64,000 nt of DNA from Rhynochetos jubatus (Eukaryota; Chordata; Aves; Eurypygiformes; Rhynochetidae): contig CM050651.1 of assembly GCA_027574665.1 (NCBI GenBank), positions 5,023,501 through 5,087,500 on the forward strand, written 5' to 3'. The notes under the pieces are model-generated. The model saw only the letters and a list, made by a program, of their open reading frames with translations. It was not told the DNA's origin and searched no databases. Positions within the stretch are counted from its first letter, which is position 1. Every line of letters starts with the position of its first letter. Made by a program: the position numbers and the translations under genes. Below, one piece after another: positions 10,976-23,538 of this stretch.

Positions 10976-13900
10976 GGTCCAGTTACTGGACTGTGAAAGA
11001 AGCCTGGTGTATTGGGCCCCAATTTCAGGAGTATTTGATTTTTATCCAGCAGCTATTTAATAACATGAATAACCAATTCTGAAAAAGCCCACTCTTCCTC
11101 CAAGGACAGCCTGCAGTTTCTAGCCAAGATCCCCTTTGCTAGGCTAGAAAGTCATCTTTCACCTGATGCTTCTCTCTCCTCACAAGTCCTGCCTTGCTGG
11201 CTGAACACCAGCAGTTTCTACAGCAGCAAGTGCCCACTGCTTAGCAGCAGGCAACACCCCTCGGAGTAGGAGAAAGTCTCACCTATGGACATCTTGTCTG
11301 GAAGAACAAGAACGAGCACAAACCCCATCAGAGAAACGCAAAGCTTTCTGAAATACCTTTTCCCAGCGAAGCCTGAACAACTGCTCAGTACAACAGCAGC
11401 ATATGCTGTTCATAAGTGCCCTCCAGGATTCCTGTGCCTGAATCTGCATTTCCTCACGAAAATAGTTGGTTTCTTATGTAAAAACCTCTCTCATACCGAA
11501 GTGCAGAATTAGGCCAAACTGACACCAGGAACACACAAATGCAGCAGCTGTATCCAACAGAAAACTTGGGTTTAGCAGCCAGTCAGCACCACCCTGCAAC
11601 CACAGTTTAAATGATAATGGCTGAGCTCATGAAAAGACACAAAACAGTTAATTTGCAGCTTCTCTACTTTCTTTGTAAAGTAAGTCCACAACTAATCTCT
11701 ACTGTGAGGCTTAAAAGCAGTTTATCTCCCACCAACATACTATTTCTTTGATAGCATTTGGTCACACCCTTCAAAGGTTGTTTGCATTCGATTTATGTAA
11801 ATCCCAAATTGTTGGCTTTGTTGACATCACCTGCTTGGGGAAGTATCTGAAGCGTTGCATTTCAAAATTAAATATAGGCATACGTTTTTCTGTAGATGAT
11901 TAGAACAAAATCAGACCAAAGTTACTTTCTTCTACAGTGTTGTATAGACAAGAGGCAGAATTAAGTCCTGATGCTGTACTACACTTCCGTTGTTAAAGTA
12001 TTAACTAATAATAACTGGCTTCTGGCTGGATCTTACTGTCATTGCAAGTCAGGTATGTGTACAAAGAAGTTATCTGATTATGCTGAGAATGTAACTAGCT
12101 CCACTGACTCCACTTTCACAGAGCAACATATCACCCTGGAATTTTCTTTGGAATACAAGGGAAAAACAGTAACTACTATGTACTTAGCAATGCTGAGTAA
12201 CATAGTATTTTGTACTTAGTATAGACAATGTATATCAATACTTTATAAACAGATACGCATTACAGGGCATAATATATAATGTCATACCTAATATATACCG
12301 AAATCTAGAGTGCAGATGAAAAAACTGTTCTGCAGAAAACTGAAATAGTTCCTAACTTTCCAGAACTTTCAGTGCTCAGAGTTCAGCTCCTCCATGCATC
12401 CTCTGCCCTTTGCCACTTTCTCTTAGAAAACTATATTATTTGTATTTAGTTCAGCCATAAGTTAGATTCTCCAACTGTAAATCTCACTTTGCACCTGATC
12501 TCACAGAAGCAAATTTTGTTGTCAAAGCAAATTTTAGTTTGGCTTTTAGTTTGTTTCAAATACTAGCATTCAAGTTCCCTTTACCTGTGAAAGGGGAACA
12601 AACACACCCAAAGCAGCTACAGCTTGAGGAGAATCTCCTGCATTTGTATTGAATACAACACTGGAATTTTGAAATACCCTGCAGAACCCTACAGCCAAAT
12701 CCAGGAATTAATTTTTTGCAAGACCCTAATCTTGGTGACACTTCTTACAGACAACTCTTTAGACCACTAACCTATGAAGCTGGTAACATATTAAACAGTT
12801 TCCTGTAAATGGACACAAAACACAGCAGCTAGCTTTAGTTGTGTCGTTCTCTAAAGCAAGGATCACTCAGAAGAGACTCAGGCATGATTTCAGTGCGTAT
12901 TTTCAGTTATTGACTAGCTCCCTGGCTCCTAACAGGCTGCATTCTTCCTGGATAAGTCAGGTACCAGCCACATGCTGCTCAACATTCAGCAGACTGAAAA
13001 TGGAATTGAAAGAGCTGGTAATGTCGCTGGTGCTGTGTTCAGTGATCTCCAGTGGCATCTGACACAGAATCCCTTGGAAGCCTTTTGTTTCAGTATCTGG
13101 TGAGACAGATTATCACATAGTGCTACTGATACTACGTCTATTAGCAGCTTCATTCTCTGTCTGTTAGGAAAAGCCAGCCGCAGAAAACCAGCACACTGCA
13201 GGTGAACGCATTACCTTTACTACCCAGTTTCCACACAAGTGGTCGATATTTAGCAGTTGAATATTTTGTTAGTGCACTATATTCAAAGTCTAAGAATACC
13301 CATTACACATCCTCAAGCCCAACTACAAGACAGTTTTTCACTATCAAACCGCAAATCCAACCAGCAACTCTGGCAATTTGGAGTAGGGCACAACGCACTC
13401 ACTGTTAGACTCTAGTTTGCCCAAGTGGACGTGTGTTTGCTTTATGTGCACCCCAGAGGCCACTGGATTCCTGCACAGTATATCAGAGAAGTTCACACAA
13501 GTCTAAAGAAGTGGCTGTTCCAAAAGTATCCTGAGCCACCGCACTTGCACTCTGTTATTCTGCACTTTTTATTCATGCCCAGTGTGGGAAAGATTTGCCT
13601 ATGGAGAGTTAAGCTCTGTGGTGACTGGAAGTTGTTGAGGCATTACTCTACTGGGAACAATACCGATTTGCCTGCCACGGCTGCTCTTCCAGATACCAGG
13701 AGAGCATTCACAAATAAAATAAAGAATTCATACAGCAGATTGCAGGTACAGATATATTGGAACCACTGGCAGGGTGAAAATTGGCAGCTATCCTGCCACA
13801 GCAGAACTGCTCTGAAAAACCCAAATACACATAAAAAGCCACATCATTGGAAATGTCATAGTCAGTATGTTTGATCATGAAATGCAAATTAACATTAACG

Positions 13901-14380
13901 CTTCTGGATTCCTACCTAAACAAACCTAAAGCCCTCTTAACAAGAGTAGGAACAACATTCCAAAAGGGTGGTGCTTGGATTGTATGTAAAAAAAAAAGTA
14001 AGCAAGACTTTTATCCATGTTTGGAAGAACCATGCATTATTAAAGACTTGGCAAGTGCTACAAAGGAGTTTACCATGTACCTTATTCAGAGGAAAAAAAA
14101 CCAACATAGTTGTGGCAGAAGGATATGGAAAGAAATAGCAGCAATTTATCCTTAATGATACAAAAAAAGATATAACATGCCTAAAAATGGATTCATTGTC
14201 ATAAACACCAACAAAAAACCTAAACAGAAGTGTTATTGTGATTCACTTTCAATTCAGAGAATCCTAAATAGAGTATCACACACAGAGTCACATTTCAATC
14301 AGTTCCTGCATGACTCACGCTAGGCATTTTAGGGCACCGCATAATCAGCATGAAGGTAAAAAATTTAAATTGAAGGAAAA

Positions 14381-14396
14381 ACACACACACACACAC
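14381..14396. repeat. (AC)8 microsatellite
   Basis: Eight AC units running into a C-rich patch (ACCCCCACACC). Confidence 0.95.
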
Positions 14397-14972
14397 CCCC
14401 ACACCATCTCCCCCTTCCCCAACAAATCCCAGAAGTAAAATAAAACCATTAAGTTTAGACTCCAAGCCTCCAATATATCAGAACTTTGTGAACTCATTTG
14501 GTAAGGTTCAAAGCACAGGTCAGCTGACAGGCCTCCCTGGTACATTCAGAATGAAGAGACCCATTAAATAAGAGGAAAGGCAGTTCCAAGACTCAGTTCC
14601 AACACACATCACTTTGAGTACACGTTGTTCCCTAAGCCTAATTGCCTGAAAACGGCAATAATGTGTTGACAGCCGTTGCACGGCCATTCAGCAGCCTCAC
14701 CATCCTGAGCCACCTCCAAAAGCTGCTGTGGCAGCGGAGGGGAGACAAGGACCAGCATGATCAGTAATCAATCCTTCAGGTTGGCAGGATTTTCTGTTGC
14801 AGTAATGGGGAGCATTAAAAGACTTTTCTGCACTAATGGCCTACCTCTGGGCACACGTAAGACAAATTTTTTAACAGCTGGATGATAGCATGATAAGTCA
14901 AATTGTATAATTTATTAAAGAGAGGTAATGCAAATGGAGAGCTCTGAGGGGGTATGAGCTCAACACAGCTAC

Positions 14973-15103
14973 CTTGGGGAGTTTGGTGATAGAAATGTAT
15001 TTCTGTGTGCTTTTCAGAGGGAATTAGGTTTTTCCTTTTATAATCTGATGTAGTGGTTAAGACAGGCTTTGCATAGCACCTCAGTTCAGCTGCTTCAATT
15101 GCC
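14973..15103 (-). CDS. Candidate internal exon, unknown gene
   Basis: On the minus strand, a pyrimidine-rich tract ending TTTGCTTTTAAACAG (acceptor AG at 15104-15105) precedes a 131-bp segment open in one frame only, followed by the donor CCCCAAG|GTAGCT (GT at 14971-14972). The segment has one base completing a codon, 43 codons, and one base left over. It reads AIEAAELRCYAKP at the start and IHFYHQTPQ at the end. The other two frames are closed by TGA within the first 26 bases. The acceptor is good and the donor is only fair. No domain is recognised. No other candidate exon in the window matches its entry and exit phases, which weakens the call. Confidence 0.18.
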
Positions 15104-18100
15104 CTGTTTAAAAGCAAAGTAAAAGAAATATATTAACTTAGGGAGCCAGATGAGATGGTTTCAGTTCAACCATATAGGAACAGCCTTCCTACAGCAATTG
15201 CACAACTGGGTAAGCTCGATCCAAAAGAGTGACATCACCGTTACCATAGGAACCACTCATTTGAAAGGGGCAATACTAGCAAGAGACTGACAAAAAGGGA
15301 GAATCTAAACAAAGTGTGGCATAAACAAACACGATGAGGCACAGTAAAAATGTTATTGCCATGCCGACCTAACTCGTATCAGCATTTGAAACCACAGATT
15401 CTTGGCAATGAATATTCTATAGCATGCATATGATCACATACTCACATTGCTTCCTGCACTCCTCACACCTATATACATGCATAAGTAAGCTTTCTGGGCT
15501 GAGTTTAAACTATTTCTTCTCTCACAGCTACAGGTCTACACATGCTACTAATATAGCCTACCTACACATAGCTTAATATTCTCTTCCACAGAAGGTGAGC
15601 TCAGTGACGACTGTAAAAAGTCTTCAGTTGAACTGAATTCTTCAGCATGATTTCTGGAAGTTAATATTTGGTACCTGGAGTGCTACAAACAGCTAGCCAC
15701 ATCATTCTTCTCTTGAGAGAAAAGCAATCAAAAGGCAAACAACTACTATCTGAAGAAAACCTTCCTTTTGACCCCCTTTAGCTACTTTTATGTAATTATT
15801 CAAAGAAATATGTAGCATACTACATCCACTGAGATTTAGCTAGAGCCACTCTAGGCAGATACAGTGCAGGCAGTATACTCTGCCTTCCATGTTCACTCCT
15901 GCACATGCTTTAATTCTTCCTGTCATTTCCATCATTAAGAAATCTAAAGGAAAGAAAAATGGAGGCTTTTTTAAAGGTCTTTCAGTAACACTAGTGAAAA
16001 TTGAGGGTGCACAGAACAATGAAACAGAGCCCTGAATTCCAATATTCTGTAAAAAAATGAACTTTAAAATAGCTGGAGACAGACATGCCCTGACTGTCTC
16101 ATAGTGCCTAGACAGATGGACCTTCCTTTTGCAGCCTGTGCTGCTATTCTGTCATGTTTCCTTAAGTTCTAGATCTGAACTCTGCATCACTTAGTAATGC
16201 ATATTAGCTTTTTAGCTATTTGAAAAACAAACCTTTTAAACTAAATATTAGAAAATTTTAACAGCACGGTGTAATCCAGTTTCACGTCTAGAAGTTAGGA
16301 GGACTTGAAGACTAACTTGATCATGCTTTAGCTTTCATTTTAACATACACTAGGACAACAAATCACGCAGATGAAGAACCCGGGTCTGACAGGATGAGTA
16401 GACAGGTTTTGGTCAGTATTTCCATGCCAGCTTGAAGCGTTCACTGTGTGCACCCCATTTACCTTAGGTGTCTGACACCTTAGCAGTGGCACTAGATACG
16501 CCCTCCTTACCTCATCAGGTAACTGCTAAAATAGAACTGGAATAACACTGGAGTAATTTGAACTGTAGAAAGTACCCTGCAATTGCTAAATACATTGTAG
16601 CTACCAGCCAAAGCCTACACTCCTGTCTCAGTACAAACTGATTCCCATTGAGCTGACTGGTAATTGGAGAAGTTAAAAGCTTAAAATTAATCAATTTAGT
16701 TTAAAATACGTATTTTCCTTTGTACAGACCATTAAAATAAGATCTGAGTATAGTGATTTTACAGTCACAATAGTCTAATAAAAGCTTTATGTGTTTTTAA
16801 TACAAGGGGAGAAGACATTTTGAAATTGTACATGCTTTTCTGGTTTTACTTATTTAAAAACAAACACCAATATAAATTATGCATTGGGGGTGGGAGGTGG
16901 TGTTGTCTCAAGAATCAAACACAATACAGTAAAGAGTCTTAAGTTAACAGTGTGTGAGATCAAAAGTCCCTTACGTACTCTTGTTTTTCCTGCGTGCTTG
17001 AAGTAGTACTTATTTGCGTGTTTATCAGGTGATATTGGAGCTATATATTTTAAAATACCACTCTTTTCCTATTGCTTTCTCCACTCCAGCTACAATTAAA
17101 TACAAGCATCAAGAATCTCTGTGACATGTCCATGAGCAAATTTAGATGCTTCAGCAGTATCTTAAAACTTGATATGCGTATCTTAGGGAAATCTCACTGC
17201 TCTCAAACTAAGTATGGGGGATAACCCATGGGACTGATAATAGAAATGGCATCTTTCATTGCTAGGTTGTCAGCGTGAGACACTCAGTTACCAGTGACTT
17301 TAAGTTGTTACCATCTGCTGAATATTGCGTTACACGGTGATGTTTGTGCATCCTCCACTGGGCAAATACTCCTGTAGCAAACCCACCCATGACCGTTAGC
17401 ACTTAATATGCATGGGTTTTGTTAGCCCCAACACAAAAGGATGACAGCTAAAGTCTCCGCTCTCTCTCACTGTAAAGATTATTTTTCCCACGTCAGGGGT
17501 AGGTTGTAATTTGAAACGTGGCAAGTTATAGTGGAGCTCCCCACGGACTCTGCTCCCTGCGTAGATCATAGAACTGCAATGAACATCCAGGGTTCTCAAT
17601 CTGCTCTATGTAAAAACCAAATTAGTCGTTGTGTTCAAAATAAGAGACTGACGTAGTGCGTCCATATCAAAAGTTAAAATCAATAAAAATCACAAAGCAA
17701 AGGTTTGTATCTTAATTTCACTGCTAAAATCATAATACATTATCAGTTCTTGCTTAATTTCAATGAGTTATTCTTACCTGCATTTTTAAGCATCAAGAAC
17801 TGATAGCCTGAGCAGCTCTATTTGTTACCTACAGGTTTTGTTCATGCTGTACTTACCCATTTAATCATGGAGAGATTGGAAAGAAAAACTGCCATGTGCC
17901 CTGAGTTTTGAAGCAATACATATTTGTTTCCCAATTAGGAACAGGCAATTACTTAACCTGCAATATTAAAGTTTTTTTTTTTTACCTCAGGCTTAGGCAC
18001 TGAAAACTAAATTAACTGGCTACTGTTTACACTCAGCCTTTATTCAAATACACTGTCATGCTGATTTCTACACCTACTAGCCAGAGATCATATTATGCAA

Positions 18101-21100
18101 CTTCAATTATACAATACAAGTGGGCACAGAGGATTAAACTGATTTTTTAGTGGGCAGTTCTCCCAGTGTATTAATTTAAAAGATGAGAATATGAAATCTG
18201 AGAGGTCTATTCTAGCTGCTTCAAAAAGCAAGCTTGAAAAACGTACATTGCATTTTTTATTGGGTGAAGGCAAACCACTTTTTTTATACAGGTTTTTGAT
18301 GCATGGCCTAACGCAGGCCTCAGCAAAAAGATAGCAAATCTTAGAATTTATTATTGTCAATAGTCTGCATGACCTTTACTTTAACTGCATCTTGGCTGTC
18401 AGTAATAATCCAAGGCTGCACTTTCAATGATAGAATGAGAGATTTTGCATATTGAGTCCCCAGGTCTCCTTGAGAGTGTTCAGAAATCACAGTCATTTAT
18501 TCCTATTGGCAGGGCAAGGTCCATTATGAAAGCTCATTCGTCTTTACTTGAAGATGAAGAGTGGAGAAACTCCGTTTTTGCTCTGAATCAAGTACTAACT
18601 ACTGTAGTTTTCTCAAATAAATCAACAAGGAGGCTTCTAGGTCCAGGGTCTGAAATCTTTTCTCATTCAGGGCACCTGTTCTCAAATGGTTCCCTTCACC
18701 TTTGCAACATACAATTTTGGCAGTAGATAAAATAGCACTTTAACACAGACCTGGGGATTTTACATTCTAACCTTTCTTCATTTGTGGTTTGTTTTACCTG
18801 ACAGGTTAGAGAGTTTGCAAGTTGAGAGAGAATCTAGCAAGGACAGGATCACAAGAGCAATAATAATAAATAATAGGCTTGCACTGGCCTCATCTCCCCC
18901 AAGATGTTTTTAAAGCCAAAAGTTACTTAAGCTAGGTAAGACATGATATGCGTAACTGTGTAATAAAATATACTCAAAAGGTGTCTCAGGCTAGGTGCAG
19001 ATCAACCCCAGGTAGTCCTCTGCTGTTTGAACTGACTGGGTAAGGCAAAGCCAGCCTGAAGTCAGAGATGCACTAGCATGACATCACACACAAGCTGATG
19101 TGTTCCTTCTGCATAGACAGTCCTACACAACAAGTATGCAAGTACTATGCACTTTAAGGATAGACTGTGGGACACAAAGAAACAGAGGTTTCCTACAGTC
19201 TAATAAAAATTGCATTTGAATTTCATTTCTTCAATCTCTCCCCAGGTTCCGTACTCCTGGCATCACACAGGAGACCATTCCTGACCTCCATGAGAGCCCT
19301 TTTCAGGCCAGTGAAAAGTTAAGGCAGCAGAAGGCAATGATTCACCTTCTGAGACAAGAGCAGCATCCTCAGAAGAGTGCCTAGATCTAAGGTCTTGCAA
19401 AGGCAGGCAGCTGTCCTCCTGCAGAGTGACAGTGAAGGCCACAGGGCTCTGCAGAGACTCAACAATCTAATGCATGGCAAATTGTGAGATTCAGGACTAA
19501 GCTTGAGTTAATTCTTCCAGAAGGGTAAATAAAAAAAAAATACCCACAACTCTCCTCCTTTCAATCCCCATTTTACAGCAATTCATCACAAGAGAAATTC
19601 CAAAGGAAACAGCAGGCACAGAAATCTCTGGTTGCCTGGATCTATCGCAGCCTGATTTCTAGTGAGCTTCAATCACCATTATTCCAAAAAAGTTGACTCA
19701 CTAAGTCTGTAGTTTCAGGTTCACCGATACCATTCACACGTTCATTTAGCTCATTGCTCCAGTGAATGTGTACTCAGCTATATTAAGTGGAAGGCCGTCG
19801 ACAGGAGAGACAGACAGCAAGTCCTATAGGCCCAGCAAGTGTTTCCCTTCCCTCTCTGGTTAAAATGCAGGACCCCAGGAGGTGTGGGTTTGGTTTACCA
19901 TTCTGAGCCTGGATACACAGAATGAGACTGAGCCAATTTCATACACAGAAAACATCCCAAATGCACCACAAGAAGTACAAGGGTGACATTAATACACTTC
20001 ACATTCTACCCTCTATAAGTGGGGCCACAATTAGGACAGCTGTCCTTAGAACAGGGTTTTTCCCACCCCCCGCCCCCTTCATGCCCCAACATTAAAGTAT
20101 CTAGCTGCCTCATAGGGTTGGAAGTTATTACCAAAATAAGCAAGAGCCAAAATCTTGTATGCCTTACCCATTTTGCTCTAACCAGCCTCAAAACCTTTGA
20201 GAGTAAGAAAAATCTGACCGATTCTTGCTGGGCCAACATAACTGCTGGCAGAAGTCCTTCTGTACTTCTACACTTCCCTCCACCTTCTTTGTTTGGCTTT
20301 CAAGAAGATCCTTGCCAAATCAATCTCACTGCCAGTGCTCTTACATAAAGTCTCCACATCAAACGCTCTGAGCTATAGCATCCAGCATATGGATTGTGGG
20401 CTGAGGAACCATCCAGCACCCGTAGTGTATTTTTTACTAGCTTGTAAGCACCATCACATATCGTCAAGCTAGCCTACTAAGTTTTAACTCATAACTCCTA
20501 TGTCTTCAGACTACACACACAGTAATAAATACATACAAGAGGATGGGAGAAATAGGGAGTTTAAGCTCCTTGATGACATTTGTCTTAACACAAAAGTTAG
20601 GAAGTTTCTAGTTTCCTTAATTATGACTGAATCCTCAGAAACACGACAGAAAAAAATTGGGTCTGCCAGAGTCTGATGACATCCTGAAACGATTCCTCTA
20701 AGAAATCCAAATAATTCTGTGATGTTGAGAACTCTAAGAACACCACTGCAGCATGGCACCTGCATATAACAGGCCCAAATAACCTCCTCCATTCGGTAAG
20801 CAGCCAATTAGCCACCAATTTGCCAGAGAATCAAACCTATTGAGTCCACTACTATGTTTTTCATTCTCCAGCAGGACCTAGGCATAACAAATGAAAAAAA
20901 ACAAACGCCCTTACACCCTTGTATGCCCATGAAGTCTTCCAGTCATTGCTACCACCTACGTCACCCACACACCTACATACAAGCACAGAGAATGCCAAGA
21001 TTTTATACAGCTCAGTAAAAATCCTCAACTCTTTCCATTTTACTATTGGATATGACAGGATTTTAACCTGTTTGAACTCTCACAATTTATACTAGTGTAC

Positions 21101-22410
21101 GCTTTCTAGGTTCAGCGAGTGCAGCACAGGTGGTTTACAGGGTAAAAACCTCCTTTTATTCCAAGCTACTTTTTCCCTTATGGCCAGATTGATAGAATAT
21201 ATTAATTCCGTAACAGAATGTTTTTCTACTCTACACGTAGGGCCATCTTATTAATAAAAATGTGTTATTATAGTAGAAAATATGGATAGAATGTCCAATT
21301 ATTTTGCCAATGACCTGATCAGATCTTCTGGGGTTCACTGAAGTAGCAGCGAATTGTTCAGTCCTCCCCACAAGGAGGAAAACATAGTAGTAGTGTGTAT
21401 ACTATCTGTGGCAGACAATCAATAAACACTTTTTTTTTTTGCTATTGCATAGAGTATTTCAGCACAGCAGCAGAAATTTAAAACACAAACGTACACATGT
21501 TGATAGTTTTACTCCAACTTCACCTCCTTTGTGTTTAAACATACCGCATGTCCCCAGTGCTTCCTATTCATACAGGCTACATTCACTTTAAAATTAGATT
21601 CTTAGCCCTTAAAGCCAGCCGCAGAGAAGCACAAAAATTAATCAGTAACCCATTTTACAGTCATACGGGGAAAGAGATGTCCCAACTACAAACTCTGATT
21701 ACTGGTTGCAAAATACATTTTTCAATCCCCTAACACTGGCTGGTTTTTAATGTTTTCATTGCAAGGTTACATAAGAAGACAGCTAAAATACATTAAAACT
21801 TACCTTATACTCTCTTCTGAGTAATTGTTTTATTTGCTATAGAAAGTCAGGAGATCACGCGTGGGAGATGGTCTGTGCATCACATTTTCAAAAAACCCTG
21901 ACAAGAATAATTGTATTCCTTGCAGTCACACCTGTTCTTGCAGCACAGTGCAGCTACCTATTAATGGCACCTTGAGAAGCCAGTGGTGAAGCTAACTGAA
22001 CAGATTAAAGTGAAAAGGGCTCTAAGAGATGATAAACAAAACAGCAAGTCTCCCCAAGATGCATCCAGCCAAGGAATTAGAAGCAGCTAGCCTTCAGATT
22101 ATTTTTCTTCTTGTGTTTTGGGGGGCAGGGGGTTGGGCTGTTTTGGTTTGTCATTGGTTTCTTTTCACAATTTTCATACTCTTTCAGTAGCATTTGGGTT
22201 TAGTTAGGGATTTCTACATATTTTGTACAAAAGGTTTAAGGAAGGGTAGAGGTTTCAAAGGAAAAGTTTCAGTTCTGCAGGCCTTTTCTGGCTCAACAGG
22301 CCCCTACCTTGGAAACAACACCACTGCGTTCTATTTAAAGATTAAAAAAAAGCCACATACCTTAACCTTGGGTTCAGGTGGCAGGACACTTGCCGGTTGT
22401 CTGACGAAAA
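15104..22410. other. Unique DNA, no confident gene
   Basis: About 7.3 kb of single-copy sequence. ORFs are at most 109 codons (20019-20348) and lack recognisable domains. A short minus-strand splice-bounded segment at 16463-16525 was considered and rejected. A G-rich run (GGGGGGCAGGGGGTTGGG) lies at about 22121-22138. No repeats I can name. Confidence 0.55.
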
Positions 22411-23110
22411 GCCCCTGACAGGGGCTGAAGATTCTCCCTTCCATCAGCAGCGGGCAGTCTCCCGAGATGGCGGCACGCAGGCCCGCGGGGCCAGGGGCGG
22501 GCGCTCTGCACAGGCTGCGGCAGGGCCTTTCTGCACATTAGCCGAGGTCGCCAAAGGTGGCCATTCTCAACTCAGTGACTGAGGCCAAAGCCTACACGCA
22601 CAGCAAGTTTAACTGAACCTGGAGAAGTCTGCTCCCCGACACCGTCGATGAAGCAAGCAGAGAGCGGGACTGGTGGAGGCACATGGCTGTGGCGATGAGT
22701 GCCCCATACACCGCAACGACCGGGCGTTAGGGAGCCTCCACCGCTGGCTTGTTTCTGCTGCCCGCTGCAGGACCAGTCCCCTCACCAACAAGCCGCCTGG
22801 CTGAAACCCCCAGGGCACTCCCCGCACTGCCAGAGGCCCCGCCATGGGGGTACCTGAGGGGAGCAACAGCAGCGGTGGAGGCTGGCCGACAAGCTCAGCC
22901 CACAGCGGAATCTGGGCCCAGACAGCCAGGCACAGCAGTGAGACAGCTCTGGGCGACAGGGCAGGTCCAAAGGCCAGCCCAACAGCAGCTCAGAGGCGAG
23001 GGCTGAAGGCCTGGAGCCAGGCTGAAACGGTGCCTAGGGGTGGGCAGGGTCCTGTCAGGGCTGTTAATGGCCCAGAGCCCAGCAGCAGCTGGGACCCAAA
23101 TTGCCCCTGA
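22411..23110. promoter_or_regulatory. GC- and CpG-rich block, possible promoter or CpG island
   Basis: The base composition shifts sharply from AT-rich flanks. I count 11 CpGs in 22441-22560 and about 24 in 22441-22800, far above the surrounding DNA; CpG then thins while GC stays high to about 23110. Motifs on the plus strand are GATGGCGGC at 22466-22474, resembling the YY1 initiator motif, and GGGGCGGGC at 22494-22502, a GC box. A 15-bp inverted repeat (GCCCCTGACAGGGGC, 22411-22425) sits at the edge. Several 60-97-codon ORFs on both strands reflect the low stop density of GC-rich DNA. Direction cannot be set; a CR1 tail follows at 23428. It could instead be a CpG-rich old repeat. Confidence 0.4.
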
Positions 23111-23427
23111 TGGGCTATTTCTGGTGGCCAATCCCAGCTGGAAAGGATTTTCCAATACAGTTCCTCCTCAGTAGTTTCTCCGAGGCCTGTGGTAGTCATG
23201 GTTGGTGAGCACTTTGGGGTAGGCAGCGCTGACACCTGTCTGGTATTAGCAACAGAGGGAGGAAACTTCTGTCCCATTGGCAAAAGCAGAACAAAGGGAA
23301 TCCCTTTTTATCTGTGTTAACTGACTCGTCCCCCTGATCAAGGGCAGTGCCTCAGGTCGTGGCTGCAGAAGCATCACTGGGTTCTGGGTCCAGCAAGTCC
23401 GGCTCAAAAACGTGAGGAGACGTAGGA
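23111..23427. other. Moderately GC-rich DNA, no gene seen
   Basis: Transition between the CpG-rich block and the CR1 tail. No exon or repeat can be named with confidence; part may be diverged CR1 sequence upstream of the recognisable tail. Confidence 0.5.
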
Positions 23428-23538
23428 AGGCTGCGAGCTTGTCCTGCAGCGTGACTTGTCCTTGCCCATGGCAGGGGGGTTGGAACTAGATGATCTCTAA
23501 GGTCTCTTCCAACACAAACCAGTCTGCGATTCTGTAAT
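23428..23538 (+). mobile_element. CR1 LINE 3' end
   Basis: Contains 'TTGCCCATGGCAGGGGGG', then 'GGTTGGAACTAGATGATCT', then 'AAGGTCTCTTCCAACACAAA' and a terminal GATTCTGT, the standard layout of the avian CR1 3' UTR and tail. It is 5'-truncated, as most CR1 copies are; the 5' border is approximate because divergence hides it. No reverse-transcriptase frame remains. Confidence 0.9.

Larger units (their letters stand above)
8121..14972. other. Unique DNA, no confident gene
   Basis: About 6.9 kb. CATAT at 8121-8125 is the right target-site copy of the preceding LTR. Open frames include a 149-codon plus-strand ORF at 13425-13874, the longest ATG ORF outside tandem repeats, with no recognisable domain and a length expected by chance. 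A coding-like decayed stretch (9724-10334) and two AC microsatellites are listed separately. Confidence 0.55.

Noticed and set aside
12585-12679. Minus-strand open segment ending CTTTCACAG|GTAAAG
   Set aside because: The peptide looks plausible but the acceptor tract is poor and no phase-compatible partner exists. This showed that protein-like peptides arise easily by eye.
13425-13874. 149-codon plus-strand ORF
   Set aside because: No domain, no splice or promoter context. About one ORF of this length is expected by chance in six frames of 64 kb at this base composition.
16463-16525. 63-bp minus-strand segment between CCAGTTCTATTTTAG and CCTAAG|GTAAAT, with an internal donor GATGAG|GTAAGG
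   Set aside because: Phase 0 and open, but very short, far from the other candidates, with two competing donors and no recognisable peptide.
22397-23283. Cluster of 60-97-codon ORFs on both strands
   Set aside because: Low stop density in GC-rich DNA explains them; no frame is preferred.
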